Shown here: one piece after another, positions 1-11,640 of the stretch
Layout: each line of letters begins with the position of its first letter
How positions within the stretch are numbered: position 1 is the stretch's first letter
NCBI GenBank assembly: GCA_027596075.1
Contig: JADGJC010000101.1
Location: 1 to 64,000, forward strand
Length of the DNA: 64,000 nucleotides
Direction of reading: 5' to 3'
DNA from: Rhizophlyctis rosea
Taxonomy: Eukaryota; Chytridiomycota; Chytridiomycetes; Rhizophlyctidales; Rhizophlyctidaceae
Translations under genes and position numbers: made by a program
Notes under the pieces: generated by a model
Databases searched by the model: none
Told to the model about the DNA's origin: nothing
What the model saw: only the letters and a program-made list of their open reading frames with translations

Positions 1-1490
1 CCACCATCCGCCCACACCGCCCCCAAACCCCTCCCGAAACTCCAAATAATCCTCCTGTGCTACGCGCGCCTGATCGAACCCATAGCCTTCTTCAGCGTCT
101 TCCCCTTCATAAATCAAATGGCCCAACAAAACGGCAACCTCCGCGACACCGACGTAGGGTTTTACAGCGGTCTAATCGAATCCCTCTTCTCCCTAACCCA
201 AATGATCGTCATGATGTTCTGGGGTAAAGCCGCCGACCGCGTAGGACGGAAACCCGTACTGGTGTTTTCGCTTGTGGGCGTAAGCTTCGCAACAGCGCTA
301 TTCGGCATGGCCAAAACGATCTGGCAAATGATTCTCTTCCGGTGTGTTGCCGGCGTGTTCGCGGGCACGATCGTAACGATCCGGACGATGATTTCCGAAC
401 ATAGCACGCCGCAGACGCAGGCGAGGAGTTTTAGTTGGTTTGCGTTTGCGGGGACTTTGGGGATTTTTTTGGGGCCGTTGATTGGTGGGGCGTTGGCGGA
501 TCCTGCGGGACAGTATCCTGGGGTTTTTGGGGGTGTGGAGTTTTTTGAGAAGTTTCCGTATGCGTTGAGTTGTATTGTGGTTGGGTGTATTGGGTTGACG
601 GCTGTGGTTACCAGCGCGTTGTTTCTGGAGGAGACGTTGCCGGCGTCTGCGAGAAGTTCGCGTGCGGGTGGGTCCCAGGGTGAGACTGGTGATAATGCAC
701 CGGTACGGAAAACATCATGGGAGTTGCTTAAAAGTCCGGGTGTAGGCATTGTTTTATACGTAAGTTCCATACTCCTCTCTGTCCCCTTTACGTCATCACC
801 ATTAGCCCACCCCTCACAAATCACAACCACCAGGTCTATCTCCACGTCATGCTCCTAGCATTCGCCTATACAGCAATAGTCCCCGTATTCTGGTTCACCC
901 CAATCCCCCTCGGCGGCTTCGGCTTCACCCCTCTCCAAATATCCCTCTTCATGTGCCTCACAGGCCTCTCCCAATCCATCTGGCTCCTCATCTTCTTCCC
1001 ACCGCTCCAGCGCCGCGCAGGCACCAAAGGAATCATGAAGCTCTGTGGTGTGGCCTACCCGTTCTGGTTTGCCGCCATGCCAATCTTGAGTGTGGTTTTG
1101 AGGTGGGGAGACGGGGAGGGGTTGAGGATCTTGTTTTGGGTATCATTGTCTTTGGTGTTGATTCTGGGTCCGGGCGTCAGTATGGCTTTCACCGGTGTCC
1201 AATTGGCATTGAACGATGTTTCGCCTGAACCTGCGTCCTTGGGAACGCTCAACGCCATGGCGTTGACGGGCGTCAGTGCGCTACGATCGTTTTCGCCGGC
1301 ATTGTTTACGAGCTTGTTTGCGATTGGGGCGAGGACGCAGGTACTGTGGGGGTATCTGGTTTGGGTCTTGTTGATTGTGTTGGCGGCTGGGTTTGCGGTT
1401 GTAGTAAGATATCTGCCTGATGGTTCACCAAAGGCGGATGAGGGCACGGAAGGTGACGGCGTGAGGGCAGGAGAGCGGAATACGGAGTGA
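1..1490 (+). CDS. MFS transporter, DHA1/ZIF-like (5' partial)
   Basis: 3' portion of a major facilitator superfamily drug/proton or zinc-induced-facilitator-like transporter. The reading frame is open from base 1, so the start codon lies upstream of the window. The loop 2-3 signature WGKAADRVGRKP and membrane segments such as FRCVAGVFAG and LGPLIGGALADP are visible. Exon 1 ends at 759; the intron is 760-833 (GTAAGT...CAG, phase 0), joining GIVLY to VYLHVML; exon 2 ends with TGA at 1488-1490. About 471 residues are visible with at least ten hydrophobic segments, so little N-terminal sequence is missing. It should act in the plasma or vacuolar membrane; the substrate cannot be told from sequence. 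It is convergent with the next gene. Confidence 0.88.
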
Positions 1491-1790
1491 TACCATGGAA
1501 TCAAAGTATGACCGGGAGAATTGTACATATTGTATGTAGATTTCGTGACATATATCCCTTACCCCGTTCAACTTGGGGTGCTGTAGACTTGCAATTGTTT
1601 GGCGGCAGGCCTTCATTGAGAGGCTAGCAATGCAGATATATGTTTCGCACCGCATCATTCTCCCGTCAAATCATTCGTCAGATCAAATGTCTCCATTGTA
1701 TGTACATCGCTCTCATTCAGAAAGCGAAAGGACAGTGCCTGTTCCACTCACCAAATATGGTACAAGCAGACCCCTCTCGAACCAACTATA

Positions 1791-3753
1791 TTATCCCTCC
1801 ATCTCCTCGTCTTCCCTAATCTCTCCTTCCTCCTCATCGGGCGACATGAAGTTCACTTCATATACATCCACCGTCCCATTTGCCAACCCAACCACCAACT
1901 GACTCGTCGTGCCTTCCTGCGCGGTGATGCTTGATATTGAGGAGGGGAAGTCTGGCAGCGTGAGTGTTTGTACGAGCTACAGGGGTTGATGGATGGCGAT
2001 ATCAGATTGTAGGTGATGATGCTAACACAGGGTGGAAAGAGCTGGTAACACTGAGTATACGTACGTTTCCATCCTTAAATACCGAAACAACAGCCGAAAG
2101 CCCTCCAACGACGAGAAACTCCGTCTCGTCTTTCGATTTCGATTGGCAGGAGTGGAGTGTCCTGATAGGGAAGTCTGCTTTTCCGTAGAGGTGGAACTGA
2201 GTATTCCGATAAAAGCTGGTCAGGGTCATAAACAGATCCAAACGCATTTGCGGAGTCATCTCCCAACCTTCGTTCCATCAAACATGTACACGCAACCATT
2301 TTCACCTCCTAACAGGAGTTGCTCTGCCCCTGGCACTTTTTGCGGGGTATGCGGGAGGTAGGAGAAGTAACCTTTCCACATCTTTACTCATACTGGAGGT
2401 CAGACAAAGGAAACATCAAATCAACAGTTTCAGCACTACCCACCGCATTTATAGCACAAGGCGCATCAACAATCCGTACGATCTTCCCATTTACAAGGAC
2501 ATACACACACGGCGACCCATCGCATACGAGGAGTGTCGATGTGGTTCCTTTGCCTGAGGACGACCACTGCCAGGGTATCATGCATCGTATTGATGGGTTG
2601 GGTGGTTCGTCCTGTGGTAGAATAGGTCTTTGATGGGGGGTTAGAAGCTAATCGCTTTGAGACTTGAAGATGGGGAAACACGGAGCGAGCAAGACTCACT
2701 TTCCGCGTGGATTGAGAGCATAGAGTCCTCCGACTTTTGTCCGCCAAACTTGTTCGTGTTGAGTGAAGGCGGTGACGACGCCTGTTGAGTCGCCGGAAAT
2801 TATTTGTTTTGATCCCACTATGTGAACAGTTAGGCAGGTGTTGGCGCTTCCTGACTTATACCATCAGATGAGTACCTTGGTCGGTGTAAACAGTCAGACT
2901 AGTGATAGGTGCCCCAATTGACCGTCGCATGAGAATCTGTTCCCGTGATAGGAGGGTAACGTTTCCATTTGAATCGCCCGTGATGATGTTTAAGGGCTCG
3001 TAATGGACGGTCTTGTCAAGTATTAGAGAAATGATAGAACCTCCTTTTGTGTCGATAGTTGTGGTGTTCTGCATAATTGCATACAGGATGAGAACTTTCC
3101 CATGTTTGTGGGCCCATCATAAACCTTCTTTCCGAAATCGCACGCACCTCGTCCAAAAATACAACCGCTCCGTTCTCACACCCCGCAACCAACTCGTGAG
3201 TTTGTGCAGACGCATCAAAGACGCCCACACCCACTACGTTGACACGGGATGTACACTCCTTCGTCGACGCCTTCTCAAAGATTATTCGCCACCCTTCGTC
3301 CATCCGGTCAACAGTAACAACTTTAGACGGCTCTTTGAGCGTTGAACTATTTATAAGCCAACTCGGTGGCGGACCTTCACTACTAGACCCAAGCAATCCC
3401 AAAGCACCAAGAACGTCCTGTAATGCCTGTTCTTGTGAAAATATCCTCCCTTTCGCAACGACCTCCTCTTCCTCGTCTGAAGAGATCTCTTCCACATAAT
3501 CGGGTTCAAGTTTGATGGCAACAGGGGCTGTATCCTCATCTGGCGATATAGGCTCAACAAATAAGCTGTCTGACACGTCAGAGAGGTCAGATAGGTCTGC
3601 GCCGGTGTGCGCCGGTGCGGGAGGGTCGGGGTCCTTTTCTTCTTGTTTCAGACGTTTGGGCACTGGCTGTAAGAGGGAGTTTGGCAAATCCAGAGCAGGT
3701 GGTGCCTTGCGCTTCTCTGGGGAAGCTGAGTTTTGTTTGAGCTTGTCTGACAT
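1791..3753 (-). CDS. beta-propeller (FG-GAP/WD-like) protein, ITFG2- or kaptin-like candidate
   Basis: Multi-exon gene starting MSDKLKQNSASPEKRK with a long acidic, disordered N-terminus (about residues 1-110, including EEISSDEEEEVV). Repeated blades follow with the pattern LV-G--NG-V-V: ELVAGCENGAVVFLDE, NIITGDSNGNVTLL, QIISGDSTGVVTAF, LLLGGENGCVYMFDG, FLVVGGLSAVVSVF and LVVGLANGTVDVYEV. Clear exons are 3753-3148, 3068 to about 2889, about 2827-2702, about 2636-2390, and two C-terminal exons ending REDEEMEG with the stop at 1791-1793. The splice junction near 2300-2390 could not be resolved cleanly. Blade spacing recalls KICSTOR-type propellers (ITFG2, kaptin), but that identity is only a guess. 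An ATG-less shadow frame at 3754-3965 is probably 5' UTR. Divergent from the EF-hand gene. Confidence 0.72.
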
Positions 3754-4092
3754 TTTGGGGTGGTTAGGAAGAGGGTTTCAATGTGCTTCTCATATGTGTG
3801 AGCAGGTTTATCATAATGCGTCTCCAACGTTGTGAAGGCTTGGGAAAAGGTTGGGGGAACGCTCAACTGGAGAAAAGAACCTCTTCGACCATGCTCTTCA
3901 ACCAACCCGCGTATCTGGGGAGGTACTTTAGCCCACTTTAGGCAAATGGTGCATGGCATAAGCAATTTTTCAGGGTCCTAAACCTCCTGCACAACCTTTT
4001 GGAGCAGAACGCTGCCCATTTTCGACCCCCCCACCGCATATTTCCCAGAGCACAACCTCACAAGAACTCTGCTTTCCCACCTTCGCGACACC

Positions 4093-5050
4093 ATGTCAAC
4101 CCTCCAACCCCCAAAAATAAACACCACCCGCCCCCTCTCCACATCACCCTCGGCATCCCCCTCCCGTCGCCCCTCAACAACAAACCTCCTCTCCCCAACC
4201 CCAACAGGCTCCCACCATGTCCGCCTGGCCTCAACCTCCTCCCTAAAAGCCCCCCTCCAACCCACCCCAAACCGCCCTTCATCTTCAAACCCCATCCGCC
4301 GCCCCTCCTTCCGCCGCCAATCCCTCTTCCCCATCGACGGCATAACACGCTCAGAAGTTGACCTCGCTTTCGAGTTGCTGTGCAAAAACGGGCGAAAAGT
4401 CACGAGAGAGGATGTGAGGGAGTTTCTGGAGCGGGTGGCAGGGGGATTGTGGTTGGGGAATGCGGGGGGGTCGATGTCGGAGAGGGCGTTTGCTGCTGCG
4501 CAGGGTGGGTCGAAACCTAATGTTAATGCGTCGCCGCAACCTCCGGCTACACCCGGGCCGGATAGGAGTGGGCATTCGTCTGCGAGGGGTGCTAGGGGTG
4601 GAGGAGGTGATAAGGAGGTGGAGGAAGAGATATGGAGACTTGGTCTCGACAAAGAACATGCCAAGTTGGTGAAGAATGTTATAGTGGGGAAGGAAGAGCT
4701 CAGTAGAGAGGGGTTGATGAACCTTTTGGTTCATCGAACATTGTCGTTTATGCCCTTTGATGAGGCAATGCAGGTCAGTGGGAAGTCTCGTTGAGGAAAA
4801 CATTGCTAGATTGTGTCACTGATGATGGGAAATCCGTTTTCAAATTCGTTAGTGGTTTGAACCTCACTCAGACTCGCCCTTCCCCGGCCTGACGGAAGCC
4901 GACCTCCGCAAGGTCGCAATGCTTCTGCACCCATGGGGCGTCGTTGAGAAAGGAGACACGAAAGCTCTGCTCGCAGCTTTTGATAGAGACGGCGATGGCG
5001 TCATTGGTTTGGATGATTTCAAGCGCATGTCTTTGGATTCCTTTTATTAG
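4093..5050 (+). CDS. EF-hand protein with disordered N-terminus
   Basis: Two exons, 4093-4773 and 4853-5050, separated by a 79-nt intron (CAG|GTCAGT...TTAG). The 292-aa product has a Ser/Pro/Thr-rich disordered first 85 residues, a helical region with SEVDLAFELLCKNGRKVTRE, a Gly-rich linker, and a second helical part. Exon 2 contains one good calcium-binding EF-hand loop, DRDGDGVIGLDD (Asp at 1, 3, 5, Gly at 6, Ile at 8, Asp at 12), preceded by a helix. Helical segments upstream (VTREDVREFLERV and LSREGLMNLLV) may be EF-hand-type helices that have lost calcium ligands. It is probably a calmodulin-like sensor; the partner is unknown. The ATG follows a short pyrimidine-rich leader, and the exon join restores the EF-hand frame. 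Confidence 0.82.
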
Positions 5051-5402
5051 AATGCTTCTGTTGATGTGTAACAAAGGACAGTGCCCATGCGTTATGTGTT
5101 GACACTGAAATGCATCTGCATAATTCCCGCATGATGTTGGAGATTTGATGTTCGGGGGCCACCCTCTCCTAGTCCATGTCTGTTCGGTGTGAAGAAGTCA
5201 GCCTTCCATCTCTGACCAGGGCCTATGAAGTCCATTTTTTGAAGAAATTCCGTGTTCATGAACCTTTCTACATGGTATGTACAACATCGAAAACGATGAA
5301 AATGGAAACACAATATTCCATCTTTCATGCACTGCAAATCACAATGCCCCCGGAAACTTCACCACCAGCCCTAAACACATACGCTCCCACCGCTTTCCTC
5401 AT
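5051..5402. other. intergenic, convergent 3' ends
   Basis: 352 bases between the 3' ends of the EF-hand gene and the dehydrogenase gene. I see no coding exon, repeat or RNA gene here. Confidence 0.6.
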
Positions 5403-7757
5403 CTAGTGCTGGGTAGGCATATTCACAGCAGCCTGTATAATCGAAGCATCCTCATGCCTCCAAAGCTGCGTCACCGTCTTCGTTGACGTAAAGAACTGCA
5501 CACCAGACTTCCCGTAGAAGTTCAAGTCACCCCTGATACTGCCCCTGCTTCCCGTAAAGCTTTAATTTTCGAAATTGGTTGTCGCGGGAAGGTGGGGAAG
5601 TATAACAGACGAAAGTTCCATGAGCATCATATCTTGATTCTGACGAGTTGCAGCTCGTACTATCAAAAGAAAAGAGTGCAGTCCATACCTGAACATAGGA
5701 AGCGGAACAGGAATAGGAACATTCACTCCAACCTGTCCCACATCAATCTCCTCCGCAAACTTCCGGGCAATGGCGCCAGAGTTTGTGAAGATCGCGGTGC
5801 CGTTGCCGTACGGGTTTTCGTTGATCATTTGGATTGCTTCATCTAGTGTGTCTGCTTCAAGGCAGACGAGAACCTATGGATGAGAATGAGATGGTGCAAT
5901 CGTTCGGACAAGCTTGGGGCGATACGTACAGGACCAAAAATCTCCTCACGATAGCATTGCATGTGGGGTTTGACTTCAGAGATGATGGTTGGTCCTATGA
6001 AGTTGCCTTTCTCGTACTTTCCGGTGGCCTGGAAATACTTTGTTACATTCATTCTCACAAATATCCCCATCCCAAGTCCACCGGAACGAACCTTGAAGCT
6101 TCGCCCATCCAGCAACAACTTTGCTCCTTCATCCACCCCTGCCATAACGAATCAGCAAGCTCTGAAGGGCTAACGACTCATTCCCATGTCCTTTACCCGA
6201 ATGAATCAGCCTTTCCACTCTTTCCTTTGCCTGAGGAGAAATGACCGGACCAAGATCCGCTCCGTTCTCAAATCCACCAGTGACTTTCAACCCCTTCGAC
6301 CGCTCAACCAGTTCGGGCAACCATTCTTTGGCCTGTCCAACGAAGATTACGGTTGATAGCGCCATGCATCCTGGATTTGGGGCTTGAGTTTGGTAAAACC
6401 ACGGATGATAAAGGTTACTCGATACGTACGTTGACCTGCGTGGGAGTTAGTTTCCGAAGATCACAGCAGCAGGTCCCTTCACAGCGTATGCTCCTCACCT
6501 GCAGCCCCAAAAGCAGCTCCAACAAGTTGGTTTAGCGTATGGTTCTTGTTGGCATCAGCCATGATCACACCGTGATTCTTAGCGCCAAGATTCGCCTGCG
6601 GAGAGACAATTAGCAGTCTGCGAACACCTCGCATTAAACCCGCATGCAACCCAACCTGAACCCGCTTCCCATTCGCCGTCCCACGAGCAAAAATATGTTT
6701 CCCAGCCTGATCCGACCCTACGAACGATATCGCCTTGATGGCCGGTTCATCACAGATCCAATTGACGGTATCTATGCTACCATGCACCACATTCAAGACC
6801 CCTTTTGGTACACCCGCTTGTGCCGCAAGTTCAGCCAATAGCATCGACGCTCCGGGATCCCGTTCAGACGGTTTGATGATACATGTGTTCCCGCATGCTA
6901 TAGCCAACGGGAAGACCCATAGCGGAATCATGGCGGGGAAATTGAATGGCGTGATTCCAGCTACGACGCCGAGTGGTTCGCGGATAGTGTATGTGTCCAT
7001 GTCCGTGGTGACGGGTAACGTCTCGCCCATCAGTAAGGAAGGTATTCCACATGCTGCCTCGACCACCTGCAGTCCCCGCAACACATCTCCTTTCGCGTCC
7101 GCGAGTGTTTTGCCTTGTTCTGTGGTGATGGAGCGCGCGATGTGGTCCTGAAAGTGTGTATCAGTGGGATTTGATCTGTATTGCCAACGCCAAGCTGCTC
7201 ACCATGTTATCTCGTACGAGAAGCTGCAAGTTTAACATGACGCGCTGTTTGTAAACAACGTTTGAGTATTGAGAAGACATCAGCAAGTCATCACGCTGAC
7301 CTACCTGTCGCGTCAAAATACTTGTCTTCCGCCACAACTTGAATGCCTCTTGAGCACACCGAGCAGCATGCTTCAATTCATCCGGTGTCGGTTCCGGCAC
7401 TAGTGTGACAAGCTCTTGTGTAGCCTGTATGTCTTCATCAGAAGCTGTCAAACTTGACGGCGCCCTCAAATGATATGCCATTACCGGATTCCGCAGCTCG
7501 ATCCATTTGTCCGTTTGAGACTCGATGAATTCCCCATTTATGTATAATTTTGTTGTTTTCTTATCATTGATGTCACTTCCTCCGCTTGGGGTACCGTCTA
7601 TGATGGAGGCGGGTTTTGTTGTTGTAAACAAGCGAGTGGAGGGACGCAAGGGACTATTATAAGCAATGCAATCCCAAGCCGGCTTTCGTATGAGAGAAGA
7701 TGATATGACTCTTCTCGCGTTGTTAAAAGCGCGACTGTGCGCTACCAGCCGGTCCAT
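5403..7757 (-). CDS. mmsA: mitochondrial methylmalonate-semialdehyde dehydrogenase (ALDH6 family)
   Basis: CoA-acylating aldehyde dehydrogenase of valine and thymine catabolism. The N-terminus ([17 protein letters not shown], Arg/Ser-rich, no acidic residues early) reads as a mitochondrial targeting sequence. Family landmarks in order: [67 protein letters not shown], the catalytic [29 protein letters not shown], and [14 protein letters not shown] before the C-terminal [15 protein letters not shown] is at 5403-5405. The gene is split into about eleven short exons. The Gln-Arg immediately before the active-site Cys is encoded mostly by a 6-nt microexon (6430-6435), so a gene finder would probably drop it. 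Length (about 540 aa) fits the family. Divergently transcribed from the F-box-like gene at 8.2 kb. Confidence 0.95.
6430..6435 (-). other. 6-nt microexon in the ALDH6 gene
   Basis: On the minus strand the six bases GTCAAC are preceded by an acceptor (CGCAG) and followed by a strong donor (GTACGT). The upstream exon ends at 6499 (GCTGCAG|GTGAGG) and the downstream exon starts at 6370 (ATCCAG|GATGC), giving introns of 63 and 59 nt. Joining the three pieces turns an otherwise QR-less loop into the invariant GAAGQRCMALS of ALDH6 enzymes. Skipping it keeps frame but deletes Gln-Arg next to the nucleophilic Cys. Confidence 0.85.
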
Positions 7758-8177
7758 TTTTGACAGGTTGAGTGTGCTTGTTGCAATTTAGCAGGGTGAT
7801 GACGGGGAAAGGGGCTGCTTGGGGGTGGGGTGAAACCAAGACCCTTGGCGCTTGAAGCGCCTGGGTCACGCGCCTGTTGTGCTTTTCAGGGTCCTTGACT
7901 CTTTGATTCTTCCAGGGTCTGAGACCAGAGACCGTCTGATAAGGACCAGCTCAAGCCCAGAAATTGGAAGTTGGCCTGCAGCCGCCTCTCGCTTTTGGCT
8001 GCCTTTCCCACAAATCACTTCTACCGTGTTCAACTCATTCTGTCTATCTACCAATTGATCTGAATTCAGTATCGACAACTCCACGTCTCACTTCCCAGTC
8101 CAGGCAGATGCATCACAACCTGAAGCCGCACGATAACAGGCCATCCAAGTCGTCTGATCAAATCCCCTTCTCCCACC
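7758..8177. other. divergent promoter region
   Basis: 420 bases between the start of the dehydrogenase gene and the F-box-like gene. No TATA box, repeat or RNA gene stands out. A short ATG ORF (8108-8188) precedes the F-box motif in another frame and could be leader. Confidence 0.5.
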
Positions 8178-9790
8178 CTTCCAGATGAACTCCTCGTTCC
8201 CATCTTCGTGACGCTACCTCTATTGGATACCTTCCTCTGCGAACGAGTATGAAGAGCAAGCTCGAAGCGTCTTTCCCAGCGGGTTGCGCCCCGACAGTTT
8301 GGGACGAGGAGAGCTGGCGCGACATGGCAGGCGTCGCGGCTGCTTGGTCACGTCCTTGGTCTACGGTCAAATTTGTTAAGGATCCACCTATCCATGTGTC
8401 ACCTTACGAACTCGCCAACCTTCCGCCGACCGTCATTCGCCGCTTTGTTTGTTCGAAAGCTGTAAGCAACCTGCCGGGATGGACCAATGTGAATAGTTCA
8501 GGGATTGATGTTTGGTACTTGAGAGCCTTGGTGAGTTGGTACATTTGCGCGTCCCTATATTTGTCATTCTCATACTTTGCCATCAGAATTTGCGAGAGAC
8601 CGAAATCTGCCGAACCGATTTGCTTCGGCAGTCATCTGAGGTTCTGCTTGCTAAAGTGTCCCATCCCAATGCGGACGCACGCATCTACCAAGTTCGCCGA
8701 TCTCACTGGCAACCTGTGATCAATGACAGTCAAGATGAAGTTGGTACCATGCGACACTACGATTTTCTCATAGAGAGTTGCAAACAGAAATTTGCATAGA
8801 GAGCTTGGCCGAGGGCGGGATCTGGGTTGAGGAGGCGGAAGTCTGCAGTCGCATCTTGAAGACTGTTCATCATGAATGTGCCGATGATGATGAAGGCGAA
8901 GATGAAGGTGGATACGAAGGGTATATCACGACCTTCTGGCGGATGGGGGAGGATGAAGGTGCACCACAGCAGACGTCAGTGAGTCCCAATGCTGACGTCC
9001 CGAACCTGGCCACAGCTTCAGATCTTACGGAGTTATGGTGGGAACCATCCAAATCAGGGGGCAACGATGTCAGCGGACCAGATGTCGAGTTCTACTTCAA
9101 TGAAACCGTCGCCGTACAACGATCAAGCGAATATTCCCACCCGCTCAACCCAGATGACAAGCGTACCCAAGTCCATGTACACCTTATCGTTATGCGGTTG
9201 ACAGATCAGGAAACCCTCGGCGAAACCAAATACACCTTCTTCAAAGAACAACGCGAGTGCTACACCCTAACCCGCACCCACTTCTTTCGATTCCATGATG
9301 ATTGTCTAGTAGACGTCATGTCCCTCCCCTCCCTAACCGTCCTCCACACATTGAATCTCGGGAATTCAAACCCCGGGCATTGGTCAATGTCATCTTCGGA
9401 TGACGACTCGCTCCTCTTCCTGACGAAACCATACGAAAAGATGGGTCCAACAACCTTGATGCTGGACGCCCGAAACCAAACCGTGCGATTGCTGAGGGCA
9501 CTGGAAAACCACTCAATGGCACGCAGCCGTTTTACAGGGGGGACGACTATCAGCCCCGGGCACTTGATGGGTTTTATGTTGTTGCACGGGATTATTTGGT
9601 AGAGAAAGAGGCGGGGGGCGCTGTGGAGGGATCTGCGGGGTCATCGGCAAAGTCCGGGACGGATCAGGCAGCGCCGCAGTTGCGGGTACGTGCGGGATGT
9701 GCATATGTCGATACGGTTTACTTTAGACAGAATCCGTCTTTGTGGAGCGATGATTTGTCGGATGATGTGGGCGGATCGGCTGATGACTAG
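8178..9790 (+). CDS. F-box-like protein, N-terminus unresolved
   Basis: An F-box-like helix, LPDELLVPIFVTLPLLDTF, is encoded at 8178-8246 without an in-frame ATG. It can be spliced to the SWRDMAGVAAAWSRPW segment through an intron starting at GTATGA (8247) and ending at AG at 8308 or 8311, though the acceptor is weak and lacks a pyrimidine tract. Clear later introns are 8531-8586 (GTGAGT...CAG), about 8744-8787 (GTACCA...CAG) and about 9482-9528 (GTGCGA...CAG). Downstream lie an acidic stretch (ADDDEGEDEGG) and a C-terminal beta-rich domain ending SDDVGGSADD; stop at 9788-9790. It is likely an SCF substrate receptor with an unrecognised C-terminal domain. An ATG at 8249 would give a shorter alternative start without the F-box. 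Confidence 0.65.
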
Positions 9791-9892
9791 ATTAGTGGTA
9801 GAGCGGGCGTATGGGTAAATTTACGGTGCAGCGACGTAGTGGGTTGGCTGCTGGTAGCTATATAGTGTGCATGTGTTGGCTGTGTTGATTTA

Positions 9893-10295
9893 CTAGTTGC
9901 AGTAGTGTAAATGGCGAAGCAGCTTTAGGTACTTTGCACGCTAAAAATATCAAGGAAGTAAATGACCTCAGCAAATGGAGAAGTAATCGTGCATAACTCG
10001 AACTCGTTGAGCATATGTGGGGTTGCCGCGGAGGGGAGAGAGTCATGTTCTGATCATTCTGTGAGATTACTTACTTCGTCTACGCCCTTTCTTAGATCTT
10101 CAACTTCTGTTTCGACTGTGGAGACAGCCTGTTCCACTTCTTCGTTGTTCTTTCTGCTTCCTCGGTATTTGCGGGAGCGATCTTCAGTAAAGGCCAAGTT
10201 TGTGGTGTCCTGTTAGCCAGAGCAGATCATTTCCTTTTGAAGCCTACTTCCTGCTTGCGTGCTCTTTGTGATGCCTGGGTTATGTATTCTTTCAT
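9893..10295 (-). CDS. small coiled-coil protein, unknown
   Basis: Three exons with good splice sites: 10295-10248 (ends GAA|GTAGGC), 10209-10075 (AACAG|GAC...GAA|GTAAGT) and 9940-9893 (TTTTTAG|CGT...TAG). They join in phase 0 into a 76-aa protein beginning MKEYITQASQRARKQE, with a heptad-like acidic segment (NNEEVEQAVSTVETEVEDLRK) and ending LKLLRHLHYCN. I do not recognise it. An alternative has the frame extended upstream through an intron near 10297-10340, with a hydrophobic segment ICTLLVPSAPF and more sequence up to about 10720; in that case this is the 3' end of a larger gene. Codon use looks coding, but support rests on splice-site logic alone. Confidence 0.4.
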
Positions 10296-11011
10296 TCATT
10301 GCATTTGATTTGTGGCGGTTATTGTGCGGCGATATTGACTACCAAATATAAATGGAGCACTTGGAACCAACAACGTGCATATTAGTGTGATCTGGCCAAC
10401 ATCAACGTCAACATTGGTAAGACCGTTGAACAGCATGAACGTTCGATATGCATCATTTGACAACGAAGACTTTATTCCCGATGATTTTGATTCCTTCACG
10501 TTTACCAATCGCCAAGTGGCGGCCAAATACACTATCACAACCGGGACATACGCCTAAAATTTTCATATCGGGATTCGACTTAATGATGCGGTCTAGCATA
10601 CATTTTACGAGTGAGCCGGTACCGCCTTTTTTGTATTGGAGGAGGAACGTGCTTTGCGGATGGGACGTTGTTGTGAGTGAGTCTTGAAGCGATGGAGAAA
10701 GTCTCAGAGGTCTCACCGGCATTGTTGGCAGTAAATATGAATGGTGCGATAAAGCATCTTCTTCACTTTGGCGTCACTTTTTTGGGAATTGTGAGTGTTG
10801 GTGGCCCCAAATGGTTCGCTTTGTCTTCTCAAGTCTCTCAGGTACGATTGTTCGGTGGGTATCAATGATGCCAATGGAGCGTCGTCGGCCCCAGCCAGCG
10901 GAAAAGGTTGGGGTGTCCAGACGAGTCGGACTTGTGCACACTTGCGCCACGAGCTTTACGTCATGCACAAGCCACGGGCAATCTTTCAGGACTTGTCAAA
11001 GATCTGCGAGC
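10296..11011. other. gap with weak coding signal
   Basis: Overlapping minus-strand frames at 10296-10538 and 10453-10722 have protein-like composition (KSNPDMKILGVCPGCD, LFNGLTNVDVDVGQ) but I cannot join them confidently. They may be upstream exons of the small coiled-coil gene or decayed sequence. No RNA gene seen. Confidence 0.3.
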
Positions 11012-11018
11012 ATAAAAG
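11012..11018 (+). promoter_or_regulatory. TATA-like box upstream of the repeat island
   Basis: ATAAAAG followed by ACCCCA. The 13-base string ATAAAAGACCCCA recurs exactly at 42.58 kb, upstream of the other structured-repeat locus. About 20-50 bases further on, both loci have a C/T-rich leader. Confidence 0.45.
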
Positions 11019-11241
11019 ACCCCAATCACACACGAACTCGCTTCATTCTCCTTCCCTCGGGAAATTCATATCGGGGAAATTTGATATATCAGCCGTCATG
11101 GTCTGAAGGTGAGCAATCTGTGTGGTATCAACTTCTCACCGTGTAAAAGCTCGTTGACTCACAACTACCATCAAGCCACAGAACAAACATAGACCCCGCT
11201 CTACTCCACGGTGAAGATGCGGACTGGCAGTCGTTCAGTTA

Positions 11242-11640
11242 GTTTTGTATAGAACCTTTTGTAGAGCTTTGAAGACAAGGAAGGGGAATGACTGCACTAC
11301 TCAGGTGAGCGACCCAAGGGGCTTTGGACCAAACGGGTCCTGGACCACCGCCGACCTTTTTGGTTGCGGGTTTGAACAGTGTGGATCCGGAGGCCGCCGC
11401 AGGGGGCCGCTGGCTAGACCTGCTCACTTGTAGGCATACCGAGCAAGGGTTGGAAACGGGTGGGGGTATCTGGTGAGGGGCTTCGTCCACCAGGTACCGT
11501 TTGGGTTCTGGGCGTTACTGACTTTTGTTTTACCTTTTGGGGAATGCTTTTCCACCATACGCTGAAAGACTCGCGTGAAGTCCGTAGCTCCCACACGGGG
11601 ACCCGTGATAGCCGGGAGCAGTCCTCCCTCATTCACAATC
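11242..11640. repeat. repeat family A, copy A1
   Basis: First of three diverged copies. Landmarks are GGGGAATGACTGC at 11283-11295, a donor-like TCAG|GTGAGC at 11305, the hairpin GGTATCTGGTG / CACCAGGTACC (11465-11475 with 11488-11498), and the 3' block CCGTAGCTCCC...GACCCGTGATAGCCGGGA (11582-11618). Coding potential is not conserved among copies, but hairpins are. Confidence 0.75.

Noticed and set aside
162..845. 227-codon minus-strand frame opposite the MFS exon
   Set aside because: Shadow of the transporter; the plus strand has clear MFS motifs and this frame has none.
3648..3965. Minus-strand frame overlapping the start of the propeller gene
   Set aside because: It runs through the better ATG (3753) in another frame with no motif; probably 5' UTR.
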